Shown here one piece after another: positions 54,121 through 63,700 of a stretch of 64,000 nt of DNA (position 1 is the stretch's first letter; each line of letters begins with the position of its first letter). The notes beneath the pieces are model-generated. The model searched no databases, had not been told where the DNA came from, and saw only the letters and a program-made list of their open reading frames with translations. The position numbers were made by a program, and so were the translations under genes. The stretch comes from Diplonema papillatum (lineage: Eukaryota; Euglenozoa; Diplonemea; Diplonemida; Diplonemidae), in contig JAPJBO010000320.1 of NCBI GenBank assembly GCA_030068145.1, positions 62,001-126,000 on the forward strand, given 5' to 3'.

Positions 54121-54439
54121 TCTATTTCAGGTTGAGAAGTCTGACCAACCCCCTCAAAACACGCTGACAACGTCTTCGTAGGCCTTCACAGCATACTGTG
54201 GGGCAACGCGCAAGATTTTTTAAGCGAAGAATTTTGGGCTTTGTTTTCAAAAAAAAGAACGGCCGGCCTTTCGGCCTTAACGGGCGAGGGAAGGGGGAAC
54301 AAAAAAGAGGACACAAACGATCAATACGAACAAACGAACGACGTGCCGTAAGCCGGAAAGACGACACAGCATAAGGACTCAGTAGGGAAAAGGGAGGAAG
54401 AGGAGAAGCGGGTTGTCTCATTGTTCGAAAACGCGTCGA

Positions 54440-54780
54440 TACGACGGCAAGCCGCCCACTAGAGCCGGGTATATAAAAATATCGTAATCCCTATCCTGCG
54501 ATAGACTGGTGCACATATATTCTGTGATATGAGACGAGCATCAGTTGAGCATACTCTGGCGGTGCAGATCACGATGCATATCCTGCGATAGACCGGAGCA
54601 CATCTCGATGCATACATGTTGTGACGTGTTAACGCATGCCCTGTGATAGGCCGTGAGACGAGCATATTGCGATGCATGCTCTACGGTGCATATCCTGTTG
54701 TAGACCGGAGCGTATCATGATACATGAGGTCGGAGCTATCGTGATATCAAAGTCCTGTGATAAGCCATCCAAGGACCGAG
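54440..54780. repeat. Degenerate CGATGCATATCCTG repeats
   Basis: CCTGCGATAGACCGGAGCAC-like units recur about six times with heavy divergence and frequent CGATGCAT words. Confidence 0.6.
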
Positions 54781-55002
54781 GGGCAAGTGGGTTGAAATAT
54801 GGCTAAAGATAAAGGAAAGTGGCTATACGAGTCCCGCTCTGGACAGGTCTGTTCACCTTGCGCCGTTGTACTGCCGGCGATAAGTAAGTTGAGTTCTCTT
54901 CCTTCACTCTTGCAGGCTATTCGGGGGCAACCCGCAAGCACAGCAGCCAGAACTTCCGCAAAACGGACCAGACGAATTCGGAGACTTCGAAACACCGACT
55001 TC

Positions 55003-55220
55003 TCAACAGTCAAAGAACCGGGCAGGGAGCCTCCGCACGGCGCTCGGCGCGGGCCGCGCCACGTTGGGGATCTGCATCGCTGGGTCGCCCTGCCACTCCT
55101 CGGCGGCCGGGTGTAGGTCTCTGAGCTGTGCCAGGGTGGCTTCGTCCGACGGGGCCGTCTGTGCTGCCGACAGCGCAGACACGGCTCGCGAGTAGCACTG
55201 TCGCGCGCCCTCTTGATGAC
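55003..55220 (-). CDS. Possible terminal exon, product unknown
   Basis: A GC-rich block starts after an acceptor (GTGCGCCAG) and ends with TGA at 55003. It reads ARQCYSRAVSALSAAQTAPS, then ATLAQLRDLHPAAEEW and RRLPARFFDC. The composition differs sharply from the AT-richer flanks, as for the recognised exons. The helical Ala/Leu pattern could be a TPR-like segment, but I cannot name the family. No preceding exon was fixed. Confidence 0.4.
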
Positions 55221-55494
55221 CTGGCGCACGGTGGGACCGTCCAATCACAGGAGCCGCGGTCCGGTTGGCTTCGGCTCGTTCGTTGGCGGCTACCTTATTC
55301 ATGTCGAGACGCTGCCTAGTAGAAAACTCTTCTCGAGGAGGATCATCTCTAGAGTTTGCCTGCCCCCCGCCATTTATGTTTGATGCTAGCATCGAGTCTT
55401 CTTCGAGGAAGTGCGTAGCTTGTGTTTATACCTTTTCCAAATTTGGACCGCTAACGGCTTTTTGCGTTTTCACTGCTTCAGCAGTTTCTGCACT

Positions 55495-55605
55495 TAGGGG
55501 GCTCACCTGCCAGGCACGGGTCTCTGCCACCTCTCCGGCCTCAACCTTCAGTGTAAGCAACAGCCAGGTTTTGTCGACTGGAATCCTCGGTACGGCATCT
55601 CGTCT
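55495..55605 (-). repeat. Inverted relative of the exon-like block at 50687
   Basis: The minus strand has CTGTTGCTTACACTGAAGG, TTGAGGCCGGAGAGGTGGCA and CAGGTGAGCCCCCTAAGTGC. Its frame contains an early stop, unlike the plus-strand relative. Confidence 0.55.
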
Positions 55606-55609
55606 CTGA

Positions 55610-56400
55610 GTACAGTCGAAGAATGGCTGATGTTTTTTTTTTTACCTTCTGGCTTTTGGCAACATCCTTAGGGTGTCTTTGTGTAAAGGGCCGGGTCGAA
55701 TAAGAAACCCTGTGTTAGTAATCGATTTGTCCAACACTGAAAAATCCTCCGAGGAGGCATGATGTCGAACGGTACGCAGAGTCAAAGAATGGTGGTGTAA
55801 GTTGACAGCTAGACGCGTCAAATAACTGTTGCTATTCGACCACCCCTGTACCTTGGTAATTGTTACAGGACTTCGTAGAGTAGTTCTGCATTCTATCTCG
55901 CCCACATCGGGAGGGGGTGTGGATTGTGTCGGCGACTGGTTTATAATGAGGCATCGTGTAGAGACTCGTCGAGGGGAGAGTCTGTGTCATGTGCCAACTG
56001 GGAAAGACACACCGCGGTCGAGGAGGAAAGAAGTTTCGGGTTGTGGCTCATAAATTGGATTGCTTGCTGCAACATGTGCCCTCGATTGTCTCGAGTGCAA
56101 CATGTGCCCTCGATTGTCTCGAGTGCTACGAGTCACTCGAATGGTGCGGCGCACATCCTTTCATAGGACCGGGTAAACCCCTGGCACAAACCTGGCCAAG
56201 AACCCAGGGACAAAGCCGGCGAAACCTGAAACTGATTACGCCATCAATAAAGGTTCTGTGTGCTAAGGTCTCCGGTCGACCTTCGAGACTGGGGAGTCGG
56301 GAAGCGAAAGCAATGTAGACGTGTTTGCACAACTTTGGCGAGCCAAGTTTGTGACCAACGAGACCGACACCAACAACAAATTCGCTCTGAATTATTTTAC
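55610..56400. other. Spacer, short direct repeat
   Basis: GCAACATGTGCCCTCGATTG, then TCTCGAGTGC, occurs twice (56069 and 56099). 56330-56400 has a fragment of the GACACCAA repeat. No gene is recognised. Confidence 0.45.
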
Positions 56401-56404
56401 ACAA

Positions 56405-56625
56405 GCGCCAGCTTGGAAGGAAATGCTCGACAATAACTGCCAGACACAGAACCGAAGGGTTCCCAAGTGCTGTAACTACCGAACCACGTGTTGAACGGAC
56501 GTGAGGTCATGCGGGTCAACCCCAACACGACAAATCACACCAACACAACAGGTCAAAAGTCCTGAGTGTTAGAACAACACACGGCGGTGTAAGCGAAGAA
56601 CCAATCAGATTGTGTTTGTATTGTA
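56405..56625 (-). mobile_element. A-tailed SINE-like repeat, inverted copy
   Basis: The reverse complement matches 1115-1328, from GCTTACACCGCCGTGTGTTG to GAGCATTTCCTTCCAAGCTG. No clear A tail remains. Confidence 0.65.
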
Positions 56626-56944
56626 TATTCTTCCTACCTCTATATTTCCTCCCTTCCATTCGGAGTCAAAAGCAGCTACTACTGTCGAGTATTTTAGTCT
56701 TGGGCCCCCCATGCGATTTGCTTTTTGTCGGGCGGAGTCCATGCCTCAAAACGCTGGTGTTAAAACAGGATGCGTCCGAGATGCACTCAAAAAGGTGTGC
56801 CACACCTTGCTTTGTAAACTCCAGCATTAGCTTCAGCCTCGTAGGCTGGACCCCCCGTTGAAACTGCGAGTTACGCAGAGCTAATTTTGCGGGTGCTTAA
56901 AAGAACACAAACTGCGTTCTATACACACGAAGTAACCAAAAGAA

Positions 56945-57147
56945 ATACTCGAGGGGCTGCCTTGTGCTTGCTTCGAAGGAGGCTAGAGGGGGAGAAACAG
57001 TACAACTACAAAGTGGGTCTTTTTGGTTGAACGCTTACGCGTTGCGCAGATTCACCTGTGTTTCGTGTGGGCTAGCCCATTTACCTCCTTTGATCTTTTG
57101 CAGCTGGCAGCCTCCTCAAGTATTTCCTACAAAGCAGGTGCTTATAC

Positions 57148-57177
<30 letters not shown>
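56945..57177 (+). mobile_element. A-tailed SINE-like repeat, long A tail
   Basis: It matches 53090-53310 closely. After GCAGGTGCTTATAC it carries about 28 uninterrupted A residues, the clearest retroposon tail in this family. It may be the youngest copy. Confidence 0.75.
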
Positions 57178-57180
<3 letters not shown>

Positions 57181-57761
57181 GCCAACTCCAAAATAGAATT
57201 CTATATCGACACCGAAAAGCGCCGCTTTCGTTTTCCCGCCACGCGTGAAACGCCCGGGAACCTCTCGTCGCCCCAACGCTTGGCGAAAGTTCAGAGCCGC
57301 CGAGAGTCTGGGGGGGAAATCTTAGTTTAATGTTTAGGCAGAGCACTGCCTCTCATGCATGGTTGATGCTAGCATCAAGTCTTCTTCGAGGAAGATGTCG
57401 TCTAGGAAAGGGATGCAAAATAGAAAATAGAAAGTTGTAAAAAGGGGAGTGTACGGCGGCAGAGTCTGGGGGGGTGTGGCCGGGACGTATCTCGGGATGG
57501 GCAGCCACATCCAGAACCCAGCGGTGCGATGGGTCTTTCTCCGGAGGAGCTCACGCACGCGAACACTTGGCTTGAGAGAACTCGCAGTGCACGGTGCGCT
57601 CCAGTACCGGGCGGGTGCGGCTCTATCTTACCACGGAGATTCAACTCGCATAGACCTACTCCTCAAGACAGCCAGCCCATCTCAGGAGCGTCATCTGCGG
57701 GCGTTTTCCACCACAGAAAACCGTACACCGCGGGAGTAGGAAAAAGTAGAAAGGGAAACTA

Positions 57762-57896
57762 GAGTTTTTCGTTGACCGCACTACTCTGTGCCCAAATCCT
57801 GGATGTGGTTTCGGGTGGAAAATTTGGCAAATGATCATGATCAGAAGGTCCTACTTGGGCGGCTAAGTCTCCTCACACATTGCATGTGGCTAAAAA
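57762..57896 (+). repeat. Dispersed GATCATGATCAGAAGGTCC repeat, copy 3
   Basis: It is nearly identical to 49480-49612, including the left AAAAGTAGAAAGGGAAACTA extension that starts near 57738. Confidence 0.75.
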
Positions 57897-57899
57897 AAT

Positions 57900-58555
57900 G
57901 TTCAGAAAGATCACATCGAGCCCGCATTTTGCCTATCAGCCCGTAGTTTCGCCTGTATGCTCACGACCGAAGGTTTCCCGACACCCAGAGCGGTCAGTGC
58001 AACTTTCAATCTCGCCGCATTTCAGCAGATGAATCCGGTGGTTCCCCCGTGCTATTCCAGACGCCGGTCTGAGTGGCCTGGACGACCCCACTGATTTGCG
58101 GGTGTGGCCCGCAAATCAAAGTGCGATAAGTGAGTGGGCCGGCTTAATATGGTTTCTCGCTCGATGGGTGAACAATCCAGCCCTTAGGTTGCTTTGTTTG
58201 GCTGGGGTAGAGCCGCGTTGATACGCAAATGCAGTTAGGATCTCGCCTCGGCTTTCGGTCATCCATGCGCGTTGCATGCGTACTGCTCTCAAAATGGATG
58301 GATACATAAAAATTCGCGGTGGAGGCCCACCCTTCGGCTTGTTTTGATGTGTTCTCTCTCTCTCAGTCGGTTGCCTTTTGAGGCCATTTTTTGAATGGAC
58401 TCGAAGTTTGAGTTTGCTTGGTAGGCTGCCGATGTGCCGGGTATAGATTTTTGCTGGCACCACCATCGGAAGAGTCGATGCTGATGAAGATGGTCATTTT
58501 CAGGTCAAGTGTTGTCTCCGCTTGTAATATGGGTCGGTGACTGGACTTATGTGTC
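57900..58555. other. Spacer, no gene
   Basis: It contains the short palindrome GATTTGCGGGTGTGGCCCGC (58092-58115) and a CT run near 58352. No gene is seen. Confidence 0.4.
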
Positions 58556-58559
58556 TTCC

Positions 58560-59275
58560 ATGGGAGGAACGCATGGGAAGACACTAGGCCCATGACTGCA
58601 CCAACATGCTTCCAGGCGGGATAGACATTGGACTACCATGTCCTGCTAAGGAGGAGGGCATAGGAAGACACACTAGGTCCACGACTGCACCAACAGGCTT
58701 CCAGACGAGGAAGAAAGTGGTTGTGTACTGGACTACCGTGTCCTCCTATGGAGGAGATGGAGGAGGGTGTAAGAGCATGCTTCCGGAAGAGGAAGACATT
58801 GATCGTCTACTGGACTACGTGTCTTCCCAAGAAGGAAGGCATAGGAAGCTACACTGTGTTCACGACTGCGCCAACATGCTTCCAGGCGGGAAAGACATCG
58901 GGCTACCATGTCCTCCTGAGGAGGGGTGCATAGGAAGACACCAACAGGCTTCCAGGCGAGGAAGAAATTGGTCGTCTACTGGACTACCGTGTCCTTCTAT
59001 ACCGGAGGATATAGGAAAACACACCAGGTGCACGACTGCACCAACAGGCTTCCACACGAGGAAGACGTTGGTTGTCAACTGAACTACCGTGTCTTCCTAT
59101 GGAGGAGGGTGTAAGAGCATGCTTCCAGAAGAGGAAGACATTGAACGTCTACTGGATTACCGTTGTTCTCCCGAAGACACACAAGGTCCACGACTGCCAG
59201 ACGAGGAAGAAATTGATCGTCTGCTGGACTACCGTGTCTTCTCGAATAGGAAGATACACCATGGACACCACTGCG
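58560..59275. repeat. About 90-100-bp GGAAGACAC minisatellite
   Basis: Successive units share CACGACTGCACCAACAGGCT, TCCAGACGAGGAAGAAATTG, GTCGTCTACTGGACTACCGT and GTCTTCCTATGGAGGAGG. Some units carry the variant GTAAGAGCATGCTTCC. It is the better-preserved relative of 29735-30118. Confidence 0.85.
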
Positions 59276-59454
59276 CCAACATTCCGGGCGGTCGAGTGGT
59301 TCACGGTTCGGACGCATTCGATCGCGAAGGCCAAAGCGACTATGGCGCGGGTAGAGCTGGGCGGCCACCTCCGGCCTCGTTCACACCTGGCTGAAAGCGA
59401 ATGAGGGCGAAGAAGGCAGCTGTTTCGTGGGGGGTTGAGTTTCAGAGTGGTTCC

Positions 59455-59790
59455 AGAGTGCAAGTTCGCCTAAGGATCCGGGGGTTTTAAAGTCTCCGGA
59501 TGGTCATTGTCTACTGGTTCCTCGTATACTTGTGTGCGTATCCTATCTGCGGTATGGCAGTACGTGCGTGGGTTCGTATCGTAAACCATGCCCGACTGAG
59601 CCGGTCCGTCCCTATCTCTTGAAACTGCATCGAAGTGCCTGCCGCTGTTTATCAAAGTGAATCACGGTCCACCACGGTCTATCAGGTCCATCTCTAGTCC
59701 CTGGAGCTGCATCGAATTGCCCGGTGTTATTCTTCGGTCGATCACGGTCTATCAAGATGGGATGGACCGGCTCACGCCCGGCGCTGTTTG
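59455..59790 (+). repeat. Dispersed motif followed by GGTCTATCA repeat copy 4
   Basis: 59457 onward is GAGTGCAAGTTCGCCTAAGG with AGTCTCCGGATGGTC, then GTGTGCGTATCCTATCTGCG. From 59595 the block CTTGAAACTGCATCGAAGTG ... GGTCTATCAAGATGGGATGG matches 14645-14820. Confidence 0.7.
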
Positions 59791-59794
59791 TGCA

Positions 59795-60093
59795 GCTCCA
59801 GGAGGTATGTCCATATTTCACAACAAGGTGGACAATAATACGCTCTCAGTCGGGGCCTTATGTTGTTTCTGACGAGCACTCGCTTCAGGTACGTCACAAA
59901 ATATTTGTCCAACCAGCTCCAGAGGCTAGGGGTGGAGATTGGCTCCGTAATCCGACCTGGCAATGGTGGGCGCGGTCCGCACAAAAAGGGACCCCCCAAG
60001 CAGAAAGAAAACCGGAAGCTAACATACCGGGTCCTTGTGCTCTTCCATGGGCTGGTAGAATGCGGTGGCAAAGTCGTCTAAATCATCGAGTTT
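59795..60093 (-). CDS. Exons of an unrecognised gene
   Basis: The best-supported piece is 60028-60093: 22 codons (KLDDLDDFATAFYQPM then EEHKDP) exactly bounded by acceptor CCCACAG and donor GTATGT. Downstream on the same strand, 59800-59950 stays open and reads PSLWSWLDKYFVTYLKRVLV then RNNIRPRLRAYYCPP, which looks like folded protein. Its acceptor is uncertain because the obvious one gives the wrong phase. An upstream piece near 60130-60180 (DVWKPTAWAIFRNRGY) may belong too. The family is not recognised. Confidence 0.4.
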
Positions 60094-60348
60094 CTGTGGG
60101 TGTGTGTGTGTGTTAGAATTCATGTGTGGGTAACCCCTGTTGCGGAATATGGCCCAGGCCGTAGGCTTCCACACGTCACTGCTGACGCTCCTTCTTAGTA
60201 ACCACGCGCTGTCCGGAAATGTAGCCTTGTTTGACAATGGCTCCCTGCTTCGTTTCCCGTGTGCTGCTGGCTGCAACATTTTTCCGAGGGGAGACGTCTT
60301 GTACACACGGAGCAGCGAGCTGCTGTTTCGAACACTTCGCTTTCTTGG

Positions 60349-60709
60349 GTGTGTGTGTGTGTGTGTTGACCCGTTTTAACGTGGTGCCTTCCTTCACGAA
60401 AGTACGACCACGCTCATATACGGTTAAGTGACGGCCGATGCACATGCACCCCCGGGCAGGGAGTAGGGGTCTCTGTTCGGTCTTCTGTTTGCGTGATGCT
60501 TCGAGCAGCAGCTGGCTAATGCTTCGTTTGCGGCTACGCAATCGCCGCAGCGTCCTAGTCTGTGAGCTGTGCAAAAGTGCATCCTCGGCCTTAGACCATC
60601 CGATCCGTGATGATGCTGCTTGAGGCGACAGCAGGTCTCCGCCGGTAGGCGCTTTCTGACACACCCACCGCATCGCGGCTTTCTGTGATGCGAGCAAACC
60701 ACTCCGGGG
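60349..60709 (-). mobile_element. 5'-truncated LINE 3' end
   Basis: It encodes only the Cys-rich C-terminus (KPRCGGCVRKRLPAETCC ... CTAHRLGRCGDCVAANEAL). It is about 90% similar to the LINE at 60711, and has the same 3' UTR and an (AC)n tail. It joins the larger LINE's tail head to tail with no spacer. Confidence 0.85.
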
Positions 60710-60710
60710 C

Positions 60711-63700
60711 GTGTGTGTGTGTGTTACGGACCCGTTTTAACGTGGTGCCTCCCTTCACGAAAGTACGACCACGCTCAGATTAAGCTAGGTGACGGCCGAT
60801 GCACCCCCGGGCTGGGAGTGGGGGCCTCCATTCGCTCTCCTGTTTGCGTGATGCTTTGTGCAGCAGCTGGCTAATGCTTCGTTTTCAGCCACACAATCGC
60901 CGCAACGTCCTAGTCTGTGAGCTGTGCAGAAGTGCATCCGGGGCCTTAGACCATCCGATCCGTGATGATGCTGCTTGAGGCGACAGCAGGTCTCCGCCGG
61001 TAGACGCTTTTTTACGCACTCACTGCATCGCGGCTTTTTGTGGAGCGAGCAAACCACTCCAGGGCGGGAAGTGTTAGCAGCGCCTTCTGGGGCCTCGCAC
61101 GGGGGGGCACCTTTGCGCGGGTCAGTGCTTGAACCCCTTTCGGCCTCTTCCGTTCTGCCTTTCCAGTCGGGTTTTCCCTGTGTCCATCCTGCCGGGTAAG
61201 CCTCCTCTGGCAAGAAGGTTGCGGCCCACTTCAGGTGTGGCGGGTAAGGGCTGCTCTCATGTTCGTCCGCGATTCCCGCCTGCGCGTGTTCGCGTATCCT
61301 CACGATGATGCCTTCTGTCGCCTCTGACAGCTGCGCTCGTCGGGAGACGCCCCGTACAACCGTCCCTCCCAGGGATGTCAGCACGGTGGAGGAGTACTCA
61401 TGGCCATAGAACCACGGCTGCCCCGTCACCTTCTTGTACGCCTTCCCCATCTCAACGAGGCTAAGCGCTTTGCCCAAGGCGGACCGGCGAAAGTCGGTTA
61501 GCATCTTCTCTTGCCTTCGAGGAGTCGGCCGCTGGCGCTGCACCAAGTCCATGGCGGCGTTACTCAGGGCATCAGCGTCCGTGTTCCTCTCGCGCTTGAC
61601 GTGCTCGATGCGCACTGTCATCCGTCGCTGCAGGGAAGAAACCATTCTGGCAGCGCGTGTCTGGTATGGCTTGAGCTCCTCGGAACATGCCAGGCGTCGC
61701 AAAAGCTGCCCCACTACCAGTGCCGAGTCCCCCCGCACCGTACACTGCGTGCCGTCCGCATCGTTCGCTTCGTTCAGCAGATGCAGGCCCGCTAGCACCG
61801 CTTCATACTCTGCCACGTTATTGCTGCGCACGGTGGGCAGCGGCAGGATTACCTCCGACACCTTGACGCCGTCTCGGTACATTACCGCCCCTGCGCCAGC
61901 AACGGCGAAGGCGGTTCCGTTCGCTCTCGCCCCACCATCGAAGCACACAAGCAACCTGCTGTCGCCCATTTCCCCATCCGCTAGCGTTGTGCGAGCTGCT
62001 GTCACCTTGCCTGTCTGTGCTTGAGGTACTGCTGTATAGTACCTGCTTTTGAGGTCAGGGAGCCGCTGTCCGGTGTGCATTTCGAACTCTACAGCTAACT
62101 CGATGAAGCTGATGCCCAGCTCGTCGTGTCCCGGGGGTGCCCATTTCACCTGCCGCAGCCAGTCGGTGAACGCCATCCACATTTCCCGTCCGTATTTCCA
62201 TTTCGTTGTCACGGCGGATGGCGCAATGAAAGGGACTGCGAGTCGGCAGGGTTCAGTTGGTCTCCAGCCTCGCGGGTAGCTCTCTGTCCTGTGATGCCGG
62301 GCTGACCTGTCGAGCAGGCCGTCGGCACCCTGGCGTTCCCTCAGCACTTCGACAAAGAACAGTTGCAGTCGCTTCACTACATGCCGCCTTTTCTCCTTTT
62401 CTGCCGGCAGCACGGAGGTGCTTTCGTCTACCTGAGGGGCTGGGGCTATCCCGCACAAGCGCAGACACGGGGGCCAGTTTACCTGCATGGTCCTTATGTC
62501 TTCGTACTTCGCGCGCAAGTGCTCCCAAGCGGGGCAGCTCCAGAAAAGGTGATCCACCGTTTCTCGTTCCTCCGTATTGCAGTATAGACAGCTTTCTTCA
62601 CCGGCCCCTGTTCGTCCAGCCGCCGGCGTGGCTCCCACAATCACTGATTTCAGCATGCCGGCTTGATACGCGGTGAGTGGGGAATCGTGCATCTCCAGCA
62701 GGTGCCGGGTTGTCTGGTAATCCACCCCGTCCCGCACTCCCCCGAAGTCTCCTCCCCGCCTTGCCGCGAGCTGAGCCATTTCGCGTAGTCTCAAAGCGTA
62801 TCGCAGGTCGTGCTGTAGAAGCTTCGTGTTGTCCTGTGCCGCTGCATCATGCACTACCTCGTCTCCGGCTTCGTTCGTGTAGGCGATGCTGGTTGGTGCC
62901 ACCCATCGCCACCCGAGTCCGTCTAGCGCTTCTTTGAAGAAGGCGAAAGGTCCATGCAATGTCGCAAGCGAGTCGCTGTGCTCCCACGCTGTCTGTGACA
63001 GAGATCTCGCGGACTCCCACTTCTTGAGTTGCACTGCCCAGGTGGTGATTCTTCTGTATGCCGGCACAACTACCGGGTCGAGTCGGTGCCCATGATGTAG
63101 GATATGTAGGACCGCCTCTTGAGCTCGGCGCGGCGGCCCAGTCCACATCGCCTCCGTGAACAATCTTCTCAGGCGCACGCTGTCCCGCTTCGTCATTCCC
63201 GATACTGCTGCACCGTAGTACCGTTTAGCTCCCGCTGACATGCTGACCACGAGGTCCTTCGCTTCGCCTGGCAGCGGGAGGCAAGCTGCCCTTTTCAGCA
63301 CCCGCTCAGCTTCGGAGTTCCTCTCCACAATCCGTTTCGACGGCCGAATTACCTCCCCCGGTGGCACCTTCTCTGTGGTTAGCATCACGCCGAGAACGTC
63401 GAATGTCACCCGCCTTTGTATACCTTCTTGTCGCCCGTTGTTCACTGCTGTGCCGTCGCTTTCCGCATAATCAAGGGTTTGCGGGGTGTCCGACGCCGTC
63501 GTGAAAAAATGCGACTTTTTCTGCGTGCAGACTTTCATCCCGGTCAGCCCGGCGAACATTCCTGACCGCCTGGCTGCCTCCTCTAAATCGGCAAACGTCT
63601 TCAGCATTGCATACACGTCATCGACGTACGATAGCGGAATCGCCGCTTCGATGTCCGCTACGTGTCGCATCCAGACACTGATGATGACGTTAATTAGGAT

